A stretch of 64,000 nt of DNA from Hofstenia miamia (lineage: Eukaryota > Xenacoelomorpha > Acoela), in assembly GCA_004352715.1 (NCBI GenBank), contig SCFE01000081.1, positions 944,282 through 1,008,281 on the forward strand, read 5' to 3'. Under the pieces are notes generated by a model. It made no database searches and was not told the DNA's origin. It worked only from the letters and a program-made list of their open reading frames with translations. Position 1 is the first letter of the stretch. Each line of letters starts with the position of its first letter. The position numbers were made by a program, and so were the translations under genes. Shown piece after piece: positions 21,192 through 31,963 of the stretch.

Positions 21192-22904
21192 CTATGTTGG
21201 TAATAGCATTGGTATTGAAATCATTGGTGGCACTGTGCATTTCAATAATGTTGTCATTGTTTGTTTTAATATTGCCTGGTAGGATCCTTGCATTTTTGCT
21301 GTTGTCACCATTCCAAATGTTGCTGGATAATTGTTTTTGGCTTTCCTTATGTTTTTCCAAAACATATTTGTTAAACCATGTTTCATTAACTTTTGTACTG
21401 TCTCTGGTTTCATTATCATTTTTGAAGTAATACATTTGATATCCACCACTATCTGATTTTGTGGCTGTAACATTTCATCAATTTCTACCCATGACATCTC
21501 ACTTGGTTCTTGTTCTCCCCATTTTTCCATATTTATTTTGTTGATTACTCTTTTAGTGTTGGGGGTAAGTGCTATTTCCATTGATTGTACCAGTGTGTCT
21601 TCAATTTGCATTTCTTCTTGGCTTTTACTCACCATCTTAATAATTTCAATCAGGCAGTTTTGTCCTTCTCTTCCCACTGTCTCTGATCTTTTGATTATTT
21701 TTGTATATGTGAACTGCAGGTAGTCCTTAAGATATTTTCTTATTTCTCTAGTTATTGTTTTGTGCACTTCCTTTTCTTCTATCTTCTTTATTGTTTCCAC
21801 CATTTCTGCTTGCTCTCTCCTCATTAATTTCTGTGTTGTTATCCATGGTTGTTGCCTTAGAGATCTGAGCTTGGTGTTTGATGTCCCTACCCACATGTAT
21901 TTATTTGTTTCATCTGTTAGTATATCCACTTCACTCAGGCATATACCTGTTTTATTGGCAAGTTCAACTACACTTGGTCTGTCTAGCATATGGTGCTGCA
22001 TAAGCAATCTGGTGAAATATTTTTCAAATTTCTGTTGCATTTTCTTTGTTGGTGATAATGGCAAGATGTCAATGTGTTGTAGCATCCATTGTTTTATGTT
22101 TGGTGGTATTGGTGCTATGGCTATCTCATGTTTCTTGTTTTTATCCACCTGACATATCTCTTTTTTCATCATTGGTAATACCAATTTTTTGTTGCTAGTC
22201 AATGCTATTGCCATTAGCCATGTAGATATCCTTGCCCTTATATCAGGTGCATTTATTTCTTCAAATAGCATTGTCTTGAAATTTTTCCTTGCATCCATTT
22301 CATATGCTCTTCTAATTTTGTGCAATACAGCCTCTACTGATTTGTGATACTTTTTTGTTGGTGATCTTATATTGATTAACAGCCATTCATCTTGTATTGG
22401 TTTGTCTGCTTTAATTTCATTCCAGACTTTTGCTATTCTCTGTAAGTGTTCAGGAGTCTGATTCATATTGCATTTTAGAAATATGTTTTCTATTTCTTCC
22501 AAATTACCTTCTGTTCCTACCAGTTCCATCATTCTCATTTGATAGTACATATTGATTGCTATCTTTGGCTCCACCATTATTCTTTGTGCTGGTGCTAGTT
22601 CATTGATTTGTAGATCTATCTTAATGAGGTTGGATATTTTTGCTTTCCCATTGTCTATAATAAAGAGGTTTTCTAGTTTTATCTCCATTTCCTTGACAAC
22701 CTCTGGGATTTGTTCTTGATTTTGAGGTATGATAATTATTACCTTTGTTTTGCATTTCTTGGCTATCCACAGTGTTTCCTCAATGTTTGTCTGCAAGGTT
22801 TTTGAACTAATCTTGCTTTGTTTAATGAAGTATATCATCTTTAGGTGGTTTTTCTCAAGGTTTACCTGTTCACAATCCCTTAATATCTTTTCTCTATTTT
22901 TCAT
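21192..22904 (-). CDS. Unrecognised 570-codon protein in third-ORF position of the retroelement
   Basis: The longest intact frame of the element, downstream of integrase on the same strand. I do not recognise the family. It is rich in Lys, Glu, Ile and Met, looks largely helical, and shows no signal peptide or membrane segment, so it does not resemble a usual envelope. Landmarks: KVIIIIPQNQ near residue 55, EWLLINIRSPTKKYHKSVEA near 185-205, EIAIAPIPPNIKQWMLQ near 270, NKYMWVGTSNTKLRSLRQQPW near 340-360, and a C-terminal FWKNIRKAKNNYPATFGM. Coding similarity continues upstream to about 23123 beyond one stop (PIVIDKKNRP, VYITFDEQFTL), so the intact ancestor was longer. A diverged copy at 36378-38385 matches along nearly the whole length, which shows it is a genuine conserved protein. 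Confidence 0.72.
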   Translation of the reverse strand: MKNREKILRDCEQVNLEKNHLKMIYFIKQSKISSKTLQTNIEETLWIAKKCKTKVIIIIPQNQEQIPEVVKEMEIKLENLFIIDNGKAKISNLIKIDLQINELAPAQRIMVEPKIAINMYYQMRMMELVGTEGNLEEIENIFLKCNMNQTPEHLQRIAKVWNEIKADKPIQDEWLLINIRSPTKKYHKSVEAVLHKIRRAYEMDARKNFKTMLFEEINAPDIRARISTWLMAIALTSNKKLVLPMMKKEICQVDKNKKHEIAIAPIPPNIKQWMLQHIDILPLSPTKKMQQKFEKYFTRLLMQHHMLDRPSVVELANKTGICLSEVDILTDETNKYMWVGTSNTKLRSLRQQPWITTQKLMRREQAEMVETIKKIEEKEVHKTITREIRKYLKDYLQFTYTKIIKRSETVGREGQNCLIEIIKMVSKSQEEMQIEDTLVQSMEIALTPNTKRVINKINMEKWGEQEPSEMSWVEIDEMLQPQNQIVVDIKCITSKMIMKPETVQKLMKHGLTNMFWKNIRKAKNNYPATFGMVTTAKMQGSYQAILKQTMTTLLKCTVPPMISIPMLLPT

Positions 22905-22919
22905 GAGCTTTTGTACATC

Positions 22920-23123
22920 TTACAGTGTAAACTGTTCATCAAATGTGATATATACTGTGCTTTTGAAAAATGGCCAATTGAACTCTTCTTTCATTGATGT
23001 CATGCAGACAATTATCATATTACATGTGGGTCGATTCTTTTTGTCTATCACAATTGGAATCACTAAACTTTTGTTTTCTTTTGTGGACATATTTTGTCTG
23101 ATCAAGCATTTTGTTTCTAGCAA
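22920..23123 (-). pseudogene. Probable N-terminal extension of the 570-codon ORF
   Basis: A 67-codon frame immediately upstream on the same strand (SLVIPIVIDKKNRPTCNM, FKSTVYITFDEQFTL) ends in a stop at 22920, 15 bp before the ATG of the next ORF. The two are in the same frame and separated essentially by one stop codon, which suggests one formerly continuous protein. Confidence 0.5.
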
Positions 23124-23144
23124 CAGATTGTGGGAATGCTGTAT

Positions 23145-23320
23145 AAGTTCATAAAATTTGTGTTTGTAAAACTTAAGTTTTTAAATATAAGTTTGTATAT
23201 CTGTTCTTTAAATTTAAGTTCATAAATATATGTTCATATATTTGTTTGTAAAATTTAAGTTCAGAAATATATATTCATATATCTGTTCATAAAATTTAAA
23301 TTCATTAAGTTATTCAAATT
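23145..23320. repeat. AT-rich imperfect tandem repeat, about 60-bp period
   Basis: Variants of TTTGTAAAATTTAAGTTC and AAATATATGTTCATATAT alternate several times. It lies between the third ORF and the post-integrase region of the retroelement. Confidence 0.6.
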
Positions 23321-23688
23321 GAATATGACTACTATTTATTCTATAACTAAATTGTCACATGAATTATATCTCATTCTTCTGTTTGCAATGAAGTATGGAT
23401 GTATGTGTTCTTTGCCTATTTTTGTCATCTGATGTTCTCTCTCTTCTGATCTGGATGATTTTGTTGTTGTTGAGAGCTGCCTGTGTGAAAATATTTCTGA
23501 ACTCTGAGTTGTAGTTGGAAGGGAACTAGTTGAAGGTTGTTCTGACATATCCATTTCAGAGTCATCACTAATTGGCTGGATGTCTAAATCTTTTAAGGTT
23601 TTTAGAGCTGTTTCCTCTTTGCCCTTTAGTTGGCATCAAATACTACTGGAGGTTGAGGGGGAGTGTGAATATTCTAGTGTTTCCAACA

Positions 23689-23968
23689 TCACATCCTTTA
23701 ATTGATGATTGGTATCCTGATGATGGCATTTGGGTGAGGGTGTCCTTTTTGTCTTTGTCTCCATCCTCATACCCTTTAATTGGTAATCAGGTTGTGGAGA
23801 CCTTTTTCTTACTCTGCATCATGTATTGCTGGGTGTTTGATTCTCCATCCTCATACCCTTTAATTGGTAATCAGATTGTGGAGCTTGTCTTTTAATTCTT
23901 CATCTTTTATTACAAGGTGTTGAATGCTCCATCATCATGCCCTTTAGTTGATGATCAGATTGTGGAGT
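23689..23968. repeat. Four diverged copies of an approximately 40-bp motif at 70-90 bp spacing
   Basis: Around 23689, 23761, 23850 and 23929 a motif like CCTTTAATTGGTAATCAG plus TTGTGGAG recurs with substitutions. It lies just downstream of the integrase stop on the element strand. The last copy is where the N-joined duplication begins (23934). Confidence 0.7.
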
Positions 23969-24059
23969 CCTTCTGCGCACTCTTCTGGATGTCATTGGTG
24001 ATCTGTGAGTACTGTTGGTTCTCTTCATTTTTCCCAAATTCAGTTACAAAATTAATATC

Positions 24060-25196
24060 TCATATTTTGGGGTCATATTTTGTTTTATTTTTTACTGCCC
24101 TCTGGGGCATTATTTTTCTTTCAACTTCTGGTTCATCATTTTTAGGTCTATATTTTTCATGGAATTCTTCTGCATGAATGCTATCAAGATTATCCATCTC
24201 AGCATAGGTGCTGTCATTAATTTGTATAATTTTAAATTCCGCATTTTTGTCTAGCATCATTTGCTCTATGTCTACTATTGCTTGTTTTAGATTTTGGAAG
24301 TGTAATATCCTTCCACCATTGAGTTTATAGTTATTATTCAGTAATGTCTGTGTAATAGTGAATGGCCCTGACCACTGTGTTTTTAGCTTCCTTACTTGGT
24401 TCATGTCTTCTGTTCTCATTAGCATGTATGTGTAAACCTTATCCCCTTCCTTGTGTGGTTTCCTGTAAATTTTCTTGTTGAAATTTCTTTCTTGTCTTAT
24501 CACAGATTTTTTTGTATTGTGACACATTGCTTCATGGATTCCTGTAATTTGGTCTTTGATCTTCCTTATATATTCATTATCCAGTTTGTTGGAGTATGCA
24601 TAGTATTGCATTGATATAGGTGTTTCTGCTTCTCTTCCATACATGGCCTTGTATTGAGTCATCCCTGTTGTTGAATGTACTGAGGTGTTGTAGAAATATT
24701 CTACCATTTCTATGACCTCTCTCCAATCTCTGCCTCCTATTCTTGATGTTAACACTCTTATTAATTTAATCATTGTTCTATTCAGTCTCTCAACAGCTCT
24801 GTTCACTTGCAGATGATATGCTGTTGTTTTTTCAGTTAAAATTTCCATTAATTTAGTCATTTCTTCAAATAATTTGCTTTCAAATTGTACTCCTCTGTCT
24901 GATACTATTGTTTGCATTGGTCCAATATTCAGTTTCCATTCCTTCATGATTTTCTCTGCCACTATTTTTGCTGTTGTTGAATCCAATGGGGTCACCTGTG
25001 CATACTTTGTGAAATTATCCACCAAACCAAGAATGTATTGATATCCCTCATCAACCTGTGATAATTTTTCCAAATCAACATGCAAAATTTCATTTGTTGT
25101 GGTTGAAATTATTTTTTCCAGTGGTGCCATTTGTCTTGGGAAATGGCTTTTATTGTTTATCAGACATGTTGTACAAATGTTGATTATATCTTCCAC
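24060..25196 (-). CDS. Retroelement integrase, left copy (378 codons)
   Basis: Ty3/gypsy-type integrase, which joins element cDNA to host DNA. CTTCLIN at the start is the CC part of the HHCC zinc finger. The catalytic triad is visible as the Asp of HVDLEKL, the Asp of VSDRGVQFES and the Glu of AVERLNRTM. A GPF-type module follows (WSGPFTITQ...ILHFQNLKQA). It is almost identical to 25407-26543 and lies left of the N at 25280, so the two are probably one locus assembled twice. The HH half of the zinc finger is off this frame. Confidence 0.85.
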   Translation of the reverse strand: MEDIINICTTCLINNKSHFPRQMAPLEKIISTTTNEILHVDLEKLSQVDEGYQYILGLVDNFTKYAQVTPLDSTTAKIVAEKIMKEWKLNIGPMQTIVSDRGVQFESKLFEEMTKLMEILTEKTTAYHLQVNRAVERLNRTMIKLIRVLTSRIGGRDWREVIEMVEYFYNTSVHSTTGMTQYKAMYGREAETPISMQYYAYSNKLDNEYIRKIKDQITGIHEAMCHNTKKSVIRQERNFNKKIYRKPHKEGDKVYTYMLMRTEDMNQVRKLKTQWSGPFTITQTLLNNNYKLNGGRILHFQNLKQAIVDIEQMMLDKNAEFKIIQINDSTYAEMDNLDSIHAEEFHEKYRPKNDEPEVERKIMPQRAVKNKTKYDPKI

Positions 25197-25280
25197 TGTT
25201 CTTCTAATACTTGTTGTTATGAATCTTGCATTAAATGTTTTTTCAGTTTGAATTTTTCCAATGTGTCTGTTTTCATGTTN

Positions 25281-26606
25281 ATCATGCCCTTTAGTTGATG
25301 ATCAGATTGTGGAGTCCTTCTGCGCACTCTTCTGGATGTCATTGGTGATCTGTGAGTACTGTTGGTTCTCTTCATTTTTCCCAAATTCAGTTACAAAATT
25401 AATATCTCATATTTTGGGGTCATATTTTGTTTTATTTTTTACTGCCCTCTGGGGCATTATTTTTCTTTCAACTTCTGGTTCATCATTTTTAGGTCTATAT
25501 TTTTCATGGAATTCTTCTGCATGAATGCTATCAAGATTATCCATCTCAGCATAGGTGCTGTCATTAATTTGTATAATTTTAAATTCCGCATTTTTGTCTA
25601 GCATCATTTGCTCTATGTCTACTATTGCTTGTTTTAGATTTTGGAAGTGTAATATCCTTCCACCATTGAGTTTATAGTTATTATTCAGTAATGTCTGTGT
25701 AATAGTGAATGGCCCTGACCACTGTGTTTTTAGCTTCCTTACTTGGTTCATGTCTTCTGTTCTCATTAGCATGTATGTGTAAACCTTATCCCCTTCCTTG
25801 TGTGGTTTCCTGTAAATTTTCTTGTTGAAATTTCTTTCTTGTCTTATCACAGATTTTTTTGTATTGTGACACATTGCTTCATGGATTCCTGTAATTTGGT
25901 CTTTGATCTTCCTTATATATTCATTATCCAGTTTGTTGGAGTATGCATAGTATTGCACTGATATAGGTGTTGCCACTTCTCTTCCATACATGGCCTTGTA
26001 TTGAGTCATCCCTGTTGTTGAATGTACTGAGGTGTTGTAGAAATATTCTACCATTTCTATGACCTCTCTCCAATCTCTGCCTCCTATTCTTGATGTTAAC
26101 ACTCTTATTAATTTAATCATTGTTCTATTCAGTCTCTCAACAGCTCTGTTCACTTGCAGATGATATGCTGTTGTTTTTTCAGTTAAAATTTCCATTAATT
26201 TAGTCATTTCTTCAAATAATTTGCTTTCAAATTGTACTCCTCTGTCTGATAGTATTGTTTCCATTGGTCCAATATTCAGTTTCCATTCCTTCATGATTTT
26301 CTCTGCCACTATTTTTGCTGTTGTTGAATCCAATGGGGTCACCTGTGCATACTTTGTGAAATTATCCACCAAACCAAGAATGTATTGATATCCCTCATCA
26401 ACCTGTGATAATTTTTCCAAATCAACATGCAAAATTTCATTTGTTGTGGTTGAAGTTATTTTTTCCAGTGGTGCCATTTGTCTTGGGAAATGGCTTTTAT
26501 TGTTTATCAGACATGTTGTACAAATGTTGATTATATCTTCCACTGTTCTTCTAATACTTGTTGTTATGAATCTTGCATTAAATGTTTTTTCAGTTTGAAT
26601 TTTTCA
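25281..26606 (-). repeat. Direct duplication of 23934-25279 across an N
   Basis: From the N at 25280 the sequence restarts at the equivalent of 23934 and follows it at an offset of 1347 with a handful of substitutions. It diverges near 26606, where a 16-bp block present in the left copy is missing. This pattern suggests two haplotypes placed in series. Confidence 0.85.
25407..26543 (-). CDS. Retroelement integrase, right copy (378 codons)
   Basis: Same protein as the left copy with a few substitutions (for example LSDRGVQFES for VSDRGVQFES, and REVATPISV for REAETPISM). The DDE residues and GPF module are intact. Upstream, on the element strand, the frame breaks down between integrase and RNase H (26610-27070), with many stops. 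Confidence 0.85.
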   Translation of the reverse strand: MEDIINICTTCLINNKSHFPRQMAPLEKITSTTTNEILHVDLEKLSQVDEGYQYILGLVDNFTKYAQVTPLDSTTAKIVAEKIMKEWKLNIGPMETILSDRGVQFESKLFEEMTKLMEILTEKTTAYHLQVNRAVERLNRTMIKLIRVLTSRIGGRDWREVIEMVEYFYNTSVHSTTGMTQYKAMYGREVATPISVQYYAYSNKLDNEYIRKIKDQITGIHEAMCHNTKKSVIRQERNFNKKIYRKPHKEGDKVYTYMLMRTEDMNQVRKLKTQWSGPFTITQTLLNNNYKLNGGRILHFQNLKQAIVDIEQMMLDKNAEFKIIQINDSTYAEMDNLDSIHAEEFHEKYRPKNDEPEVERKIMPQRAVKNKTKYDPKI

Positions 26607-27073
26607 TGTTTCTTATCAATTCCTTTTTGTAATACTTGGGAATTGCTATCCTTAGCGTTTTTCCTTCAACATATAGAAGACAATTGTTATTTACCTTCCA
26701 TCTGTATCTTTGGAAATAGCTATTAGCTTCTTTCCCTAGGATCCTTTTTTCATCATGCACTTTTCTATTATCTCTTTCAGAATGATGTCTGTTTGTTGTT
26801 TCTTGATTATATTGTTTTCAGTGATTTCCTCTTTGATTGTTATGGGCATTACTGTGTTCCCTTTCTTGTCTGCATTAATTTCTGGTAATTCTTTATACTC
26901 ATTATGAGGTAAGAATTGAAATGGTTTCTTTTCCCCATCTATTTTTCAATATTTCTTTGATACTCCAGTAGCACCATCCAAAAATCCGCATTTTTGTGCA
27001 GTGTGTGCTTTCAGTGTTCTATTGTGAACTTGAATTCATTGAGATACTCAATCCATCACAACACTATTGATGA

Positions 27074-28276
27074 TTAATCACCTGAAAACTTTTTTAACCA
27101 TGCTAGTCCACTATTATCAGTTCTTACTTTAAAGTTTTGCCCTTTCAAGAAATACTGAAATTTTATAATACTTTCCACTAACACTAACATTTCCAATTTA
27201 GTCAATCCATAATTTTCTTCACTTTGTTTGAGTTTTCTACTGAAGAATTGTATAGGTACCTCTTTTTCATCTTTTATTTGCTCTAGACATGCACCTATGG
27301 CGACATTACTTGCATTGCAATCTAAAATGAATTCCTTCTCATAGTCAGGTGTGTTCAGTGATGGCATATTACTTAACTCACTTTTTATGTTGTCTAACTG
27401 TTCTTGTTCTTTCCATGTCCATTTGAAAATCTTAGATTTTGTTAACAATGTTGTCATTTTGTTTGTCTTATGGGCTACATTTGCTATAAAAGATCCATAA
27501 TAGTTTATGATTCCCATTATTCTCTGTAGGTCTTTTTTTGTTTTTGGGCTACTAATGTTCTGTATCATTTCTTTTGCATTGTTTTTCATTTTCTTTTCTC
27601 CTTTCTGTATTTGTCTTCCCAAGAATGCTACTTGTGTTTTCAAAATTTCACATTTTTTTCTGTTTACATGCAGTCTTGCATTATATAGAATTGTTAACAT
27701 TCTATCAAGTTCTTTGATTGTATCACTTCCTATTAAAATATCATCTATGTATGCACTAACTTCTTCTTCTATCTTTTTGTTACTTTACTTGAGCACTTTT
27801 GTTACATACCTTTGAAACATAGCCAGCACATTACATAATCCAAAAGCCATGTACATCCATTTGAATAGCCCATATGGCGTTATAAATGCTGTATTTTCAA
27901 TGTCTTTAGGCTCCATCAGCACCTGTCAATATGCCTTACATAAGTCTATATATGTGTAATACTTATTCTTGCTAGCTTCATATATGATATCTTCTTGTTT
28001 GATGAAGACTGTCAGTGCAGCATACAGACTTTCACTAGGTCTTATTATCTTGTTGTCTATTAGTTCATTCACAATGATATTGTAATTTTCTTTCAGATTT
28101 TCTGGTAGTGTCCTACATTGTAATCTTATTGGCTCATTTGTGGTTGTTATAATTTTGTGTGTTTCTTCCACCATTTTTCCAATGCTTATCTCTCCAAAGT
28201 TGAATATTTTTGCGTGTTTTTGTAAGATTTCAACCAATTTTTTTCTTTCCCCTTCATTCAGATGCTGATAGTTCAT
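27074..28276 (-). pseudogene. Ty3/gypsy reverse transcriptase and RNase H, interrupted
   Basis: The RT begins with MNYQHLNEGERKKL and IIRPSESLYAALTVF. The first catalytic Asp lies in YYTYIDLCKAY, and the YIDD box (SAYIDDILIGS) lies near 27745. FLGRQIQKGEK and ELSNMPSLNTPDYEKEFILD follow into RNase H, with FILDCNASN (Asp), SRKLKQSEENYGLTKLEML (Glu) and VRTDNSGLAWL (Asp). Stops occur near 27926 and 27785. Catalytic residues are kept, but the reading frame is broken. Confidence 0.87.
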
Positions 28277-28371
28277 TTCATTGATTACTGGTATTTGATA
28301 CTAATTGTCTTCTTCAATTATGTTGATTGTTTTATTCACCATCATTTTTTCCATTTTAACTCTTTTTCCTT

Positions 28372-28971
28372 TTATCTTAAGATTGTCCCTTTTATGTTAA
28401 CTATGTGGTTAGTTGCATTTAATATCAGTATAGTGCCTTTACCTTTCTTGACTGTGCACAGACTTGACGGGATTGACAATTTCTTCATATTGATTCCTTT
28501 CTGATCATATATCATTATTTCAGCACTTATCTCATTTCCTGTTTCTATTTGGCACATTCTCCAATTATTAGGTAATATTTTTATATCCTCACTTAGTTGG
28601 AACTGTATTACCTCTGTGTTTTCTTCTTCTTCTTCATGGGTTGTTACTATTTCTTCCTGTACCAATATTGTTTTATTCATGTAATCTATGATGCATATAT
28701 TATTTGCCAGAAAGTCATTTCCCAGTATCACTTAATATGGTAATGAATTTCTCTCTGTGTCTATAACTGTAAATGTTTGTGAGAATGTCATATTTGCTAT
28801 TTGAATTGGTACCTCTTGCAGTTTGCCTTTTATGTCAATATAATCTCCAGAGGCATTTATTAACCTACTTTTTTCTTTTTGTAGATTTTGTCTTTTGAAT
28901 CCTATTCTCAATGCATATTCATTGGTAATGATTGATATTACTGCTCCTGTATCAATAGTTGCTTTGACCAT
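28372..28971 (-). pseudogene. Retroelement aspartic protease
   Basis: The active-site motif TIDTGAVISII (DTG class, here DTGA) is followed after about 80 residues by VILGNDFLANN, the usual second protease landmark. A stop at 28732 separates the two, so the domain is broken. It lies between the zinc-knuckle gag end and RT, as in other Ty3/gypsy elements. Confidence 0.83.
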
Positions 28972-29174
28972 TACTCCATTAATTACAAATGTGATTGTAT
29001 TTGTTTTGATCAGGTTGGTTACAATTAGTACAGGTGCACAGTTTATTGGAGATGGTGCTCCTTTTAGTTTAAAGTATCATTGTCTGTTTTTTCATTTTGT
29101 TCTTCTTCATCCTCATCATTTAGTAAGTTTTCCTCTTCAAAATATGCTTCTTCCTCCTCAATTAAATTTAATTG

Positions 29175-30295
29175 TCACTTGCAATACTTTTTTGTGTGGC
29201 CTTTCTTACCACACATTTGGCACTTTAAGTCTTTCCTATTTATTCTTTTTATTGTGCCATCTTTTAGTTTTATTTTTATAATTTCATCTCTGGGTTTTTT
29301 CATATCTTCTCTTCCTGTTATTTTACTATTACTGTTTGTCATCAATAATGGTACTGCCTTTACCATTGCTGATTTTTTGTTTATCTGAGTGTTGTTTTCC
29401 ATTGTCACTTGTATAGCTAACCCTTTCCTTATCATTCTGTCTAAGGAATCATCAGCATCACACTTTATTTAAAACTGTTGTCAAATTGGATCTGGTAGTC
29501 CCTTGCAAACATTCAAAAACAAGTCATATTTTGAATATGTTCATTCTCTTGAACTTAGCTATAAAAATCTTTCTACCTGGGACATGTAATTATTTAGATC
29601 TTTTCTCTTATTCATTTTCATACTGTTTAGTAACATTTCATCATTGTAATATTGTTGGTACTCTCCCACTAATTCCTTATAATTTGTTTTTGTTTCTATG
29701 TCCAATACTAAATAGTGTTGATATGCCAGTACAGAGGAAATCTCACTGCAGCTTGTCTCTGTGTAACCTTTCTTTCCTTCACACTCATTTCGAACATTTT
29801 GACCCATTTGTTAAACATTGGTGAGTAGCTATCAACCCTTCCCATGAATTTAGGGAGGATTACTTTACATGCTGGTGTGTCTACGTCTTTTTCCTCTGTT
29901 AACATAGTATCATCAAATGTAGGCTTTGTCTATCCTGCTTTTTTACAATTTTCTTTTACCTGTTTTGTTATGGTAGTCACTAATTTTTCCATAAATTCTT
30001 CCTCAGTTTCACATTGTTTGTAAATTTCTATTGGCGTCTCTCTTGTTGGTATTGCTTTATTTAGCTCTTCTGGCTTTTCAGCTATTATAGTTTCTATCAC
30101 TTTGGCATTTCTTTCTTCCTTATTTTCCTTTTCTTCATTAGTTAATACCATTAATCTAATTTCATCTTTCAAATTATCAATTTCTATTTGCTTTGTGATG
30201 TTTTCTTCTCTGAGATTTACATTTTCATCATGCATCTGGCTCATAAGTTGTTGTAACTTTTTGCTTTGTGCTTTGATTTCCTTATTGGCCTCCAT
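29175..30295 (-). pseudogene. gag-like region with coiled coil and zinc knuckle
   Basis: Three same-strand frames appear in order. 30295-29930 is a Glu/Lys-rich coiled coil (KKLQQLMSQMHDENVNLREE). 29905-29559 has VILPKFMGRVDSYSPMFNKW, a capsid-type opening. 29435-29175 ends in CQMCGKKGHTKKYC, a CX2CX4HX4C zinc knuckle for RNA binding. Frameshifts separate them. Confidence 0.75.
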
Positions 30296-31963
30296 TAATT
30301 TTTCATTTTGGCTTTGGAACAGACTTCATTGTTCCATCAGTCTTGTACTTGTATCCTGTATTATTTCCTCAATATATCTTTTTTTCAGCATTCACTAGCT
30401 CCACTTTGAATATTTGTTATGTAAAATTTTCTATCTGTATTGTCAACTCCCTTCTTTCTCTATTTTTGTTTTCAATTATGTTAGTGAGCTCAACTATAGT
30501 GAATTTTGCAGTTGCTTATGCTTGCTATAGCAATAATTCTACTGGGGACGTCTTGCTTTTGGGGGACATTGTAATGTCTTCTGGGGTTTTTTGATTTTGG
30601 TGTGTTTTCTGTGTCTTGGCTCTAGTCTTTTGTTTTTTCCTCAAATTTACCATTATCATTAATAGCTTTGAGTAATCCTTTGCTGGTTCCCTTCCAACAA
30701 TTTTTCTTGTGTTTAATTTAAGAATTATGTTTGTTTTGCCTTTGTTTTCTTTTCCTTTTCTTCCTCTAAAACAACCATCTTTGCACTAATTCTTAGTTCT
30801 AGGTTTTCTTTTGTTTCTTGAATTTTAGGATTTTCTATAAATTTCCATTTTCTTCCCTCTCAGACATGTTGGGCACCTGTCATAGTCACCATGTAGAATC
30901 TTGCCAACACTAATTTTGCAATAACTTAAGAGTTGCTAATACATTCTCAGGGTGTATGCAATGTTTAGGGTGTGACAGATCCCTAATTTTCTCAACCTAA
31001 CTTGTTGTGTAGTTTATTAACTGAATTATTTTGAATTAGCTTTCCTTAATGCTTAACTAATCATGGTTTATTTAGATTAAGAACAGTGGATGGAATCCAG
31101 GGTCAAAACCCAGTGCAGATCTATGCTATCAAGAGATATCTTCTTTGGTGACAGCTAAAGCTTCTACTTGAACTTCACAGTGGAAACCAGTTGGTGAATC
31201 AGTGTGTGGATGGTTAACTCAGTGATAGTGTGTGTGAGATAACTTAATAATTTAGTGCATTGATTGTCCTTTTATTATGACTATGTAAATAAAAGGAAAT
31301 AATGCAACATTGGTGCTTTAGCTTGTTATTTTGCCTTACATGTAATAGCCCTACAGATATAGTAATACATGTTAGCCCTTTGTACATGTGAACAATCAAT
31401 GCAGTCAGCAAGAAAGCTAGTTTGTAAATCAGTTGATAGTCCACTAAATTGCTAAGTAGTAAATACATTGTACAAAAGAACTGTACAGTAAACATGTAGA
31501 GCAATCTAAAAGCAATCATAATAATCTGTGAGTAATGAATGACAGGAAAGCTATAATGGTTAAAAATCCCTATCCCTATTTGTAACTTATAAGCACATCA
31601 AGTAATCTACAGCTACTGACCTCACCACACTTTTGAAAGGCTGAATGTGAAGGGGGACCACTGAACAATAACTCTAGTGCTTGAACATTTAGATTTCCAT
31701 TTAAATAATAAATATCCTGACAAAAATAACAAAGTAAATTCAGTAAAATTCATTCATCATTGAATGTAATAATCAACATATATTTATAGCACATTTAAGT
31801 AAATAATCAAACACTCAGCTAGTACCTGTTGATTGAAGCTTGTTTACAATTTTCCCTGCCTTTCTTGTCCTGCTTTAATTACGTGACATTGGCATTAATT
31901 AGTATTGCTGTTTGCTCATTTTGATGTTTGCCAAATACTACCAAGTTAATTTAAATATAAAAC
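30296..31963 (-). other. Retroelement 5' leader, no clear coding
   Basis: Sequence between the gag start and the right LTR-like repeat. The first 600 bp keep the T-rich plus-strand look of the element's coding half but hold no convincing frame. The rest is AT-rich and noncoding. No convincing tRNA primer-binding site was seen directly inside the repeat. Confidence 0.45.

Noticed and set aside
21760-22152. Plus-strand frames opposite the 570-codon ORF
   Set aside because: Shadows of the minus-strand ORF with Phe/Ser/Cys-rich antisense composition.
21192-22904. Calling the third ORF an envelope glycoprotein
   Set aside because: No signal peptide, Cys-rich ectodomain or C-terminal membrane anchor is visible; position alone is not enough.
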